From positions 1 through 5,226 of the forward strand of contig CAAFQM010000335.1 of NCBI GenBank assembly GCA_900765105.1: a stretch of DNA of 5,226 bases, in the 5' to 3' direction. Under the pieces are notes generated by a model, which worked only from the letters and a program-made list of their open reading frames with translations, made no database searches and had not been told where the DNA came from. Both the position numbers and the translations under genes were made by a program. The DNA comes from an uncultured Faecalibacterium sp. (lineage in GTDB: Bacteria > Bacillota > Clostridia > Oscillospirales > Ruminococcaceae). Position 1 is the stretch's first letter. Every line of letters begins with the position of its first letter. Positions 4,532 to 5,226 of the stretch are shown here, piece by piece.

Positions 4532-5226
4532 ATGCAAAAAGCCATCAGTAAATATTGGCCGGTGTTCGTGCTGCCCACCCTGATCGCGTTCATCATCGGC
4601 TTCATCTGGCCCTTCATCTGGGGCACTTACCTGTCTTTCCAGCGGTTCACCACCGTGAGCAAGACCACCTTCGTGGGCATCCAGAACTACATCTCGGTAT
4701 TCCAGGATTCCACCTTCCTCCATGCCTTTGGCTTTACGGCGGTCTTTACTGTGGTGAGCACCGTGCTCATCAACGTGTGCGCCTTTGCCATTGCTCTGGT
4801 GCTGACCCGGGGCATCAAGGGCACCAACCTGTTCCGTACCGTGTACTTCATGCCCAACCTGATCGGCGGCATCCTGCTGGGCTACATCTGGCAGATCCTG
4901 CTCAACGGCGTGCTGGCCAACCTGCAGAAGCCCCTGCTGGCACTGGATGCCAAGGCCGGTTTCGTCGGTCTGGTCATCCTGATGTGCTGGCAGCAGATCG
5001 GCTACATGATGATCATCTATGTTGCCGGCCTGCAGAGCGTGCCCGGCGACCTGATCGAGGCCGCCAAGATCGACGGCGCCAATGACCGCGAGATCCTGTT
5101 CAAGATCAAGATCCCCATGGTCATGCCCAGCGTGACCATCTGCACCTTCCTCACCCTGACCAACAGCTTCAAGCTGTTCGACCAGAACGTGGCCCTGACC
5201 GCCGGTGAGCCTGCCAACGCCAGTGA
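4532..5226 (+). CDS. Sugar ABC transporter permease, MalF/UgpA type (3' end outside window)
   Basis: The ATG at 4532 has AGGAGG (4520-4525) six bases upstream. The frame stays open to the window end, giving 231 residues, while the family usually has about 290-310, so the last membrane segment is missing. Predicted membrane spans are about 10-33, 66-91, 103-127, 142-167 and 196-216. The EAA loop that docks on the ATPase is clear: EAAKIDGAN at 176-184, continuing to KIKIP at 191-195, with the conserved G182. FVGIQNY (47-53) and RTVYFMPNL (102-110) are typical of the MalF/UgpA branch (COG1175). It forms a heterodimeric channel with a second permease (MalG/UgpE type) expected just downstream, fed by the lipoprotein encoded upstream. 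No ATPase gene is seen here; in many Firmicutes such importers share an MsmK/UgpC-type ATPase encoded elsewhere. Expression is likely limited by the terminator in front of it. Confidence 0.95.
   Translation, partial: MQKAISKYWPVFVLPTLIAFIIGFIWPFIWGTYLSFQRFTTVSKTTFVGIQNYISVFQDSTFLHAFGFTAVFTVVSTVLINVCAFAIALVLTRGIKGTNLFRTVYFMPNLIGGILLGYIWQILLNGVLANLQKPLLALDAKAGFVGLVILMCWQQIGYMMIIYVAGLQSVPGDLIEAAKIDGANDREILFKIKIPMVMPSVTICTFLTLTNSFKLFDQNVALTAGEPANAS

Noticed and set aside
1..5226. CRISPR array, tRNA, rRNA, transposase or phage genes
   Set aside because: No spaced direct repeats, cloverleaf-like segments, terminal inverted repeats or matching protein motifs were seen on either strand.

Overview
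The window looks like chromosomal DNA of a moderately GC-rich anaerobic Firmicute of the Oscillospiraceae type. Faecalibacterium, Subdoligranulum or Gemmiger would fit best, but this is inferred from protein style and not proven. Pointers are the lipoprotein leader with RRNFLK followed by LAAC and a Ser/Thr/Ala linker, strong AGGAGG-type ribosome binding sites, a Cys-containing S18, and a secreted protein built of bacterial Ig-like (BIG2) repeats.

Layout, left to right. (1) Bases 1-201 are the 3' end of rpsR (ribosomal protein S18) on the plus strand, closed by an intrinsic terminator at 251-288. (2) A convergent minus-strand gene (1395 down to 376) encodes a secreted protein of 339 residues with a Tyr/Asp-rich N-terminal segment, three BIG2 domains and an amphipathic C-terminal tail made by a perfect 21-bp tandem duplication. 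It has its own terminator (302-341), so the two genes end in back-to-back hairpins. (3) Bases 1396-2000 contain no intact gene. They hold the promoter of the BIG2 gene, a probable 5'-truncated relic of a RelE/ParE-like toxin on the minus strand, a LacI-type pseudo-palindrome at 1739-1752, and the promoter and double operator of the next gene. (4) Bases 2001 to the window end are a sugar-uptake operon on the plus strand: a LacI-family repressor, a lipoprotein solute-binding protein (SBP), and the first MalF/UgpA-type permease, which runs off the end.

The operon reads as a self-contained carbohydrate ABC importer with its own repressor. Two CG-centred pseudo-palindromes lie just downstream of a good extended -10 promoter in front of the repressor gene, the expected place for autoregulation that would also cover the transporter. 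A strong intrinsic terminator stands between the SBP and permease genes with no room for a new promoter behind it. The permease is therefore probably expressed by partial readthrough, which would give a large excess of SBP over membrane components. The sugar cannot be named from the sequence.

I found no clearly new system. The most interesting points are the double operator, the internal terminator, the duplicated amphipathic tail and the toxin relic.
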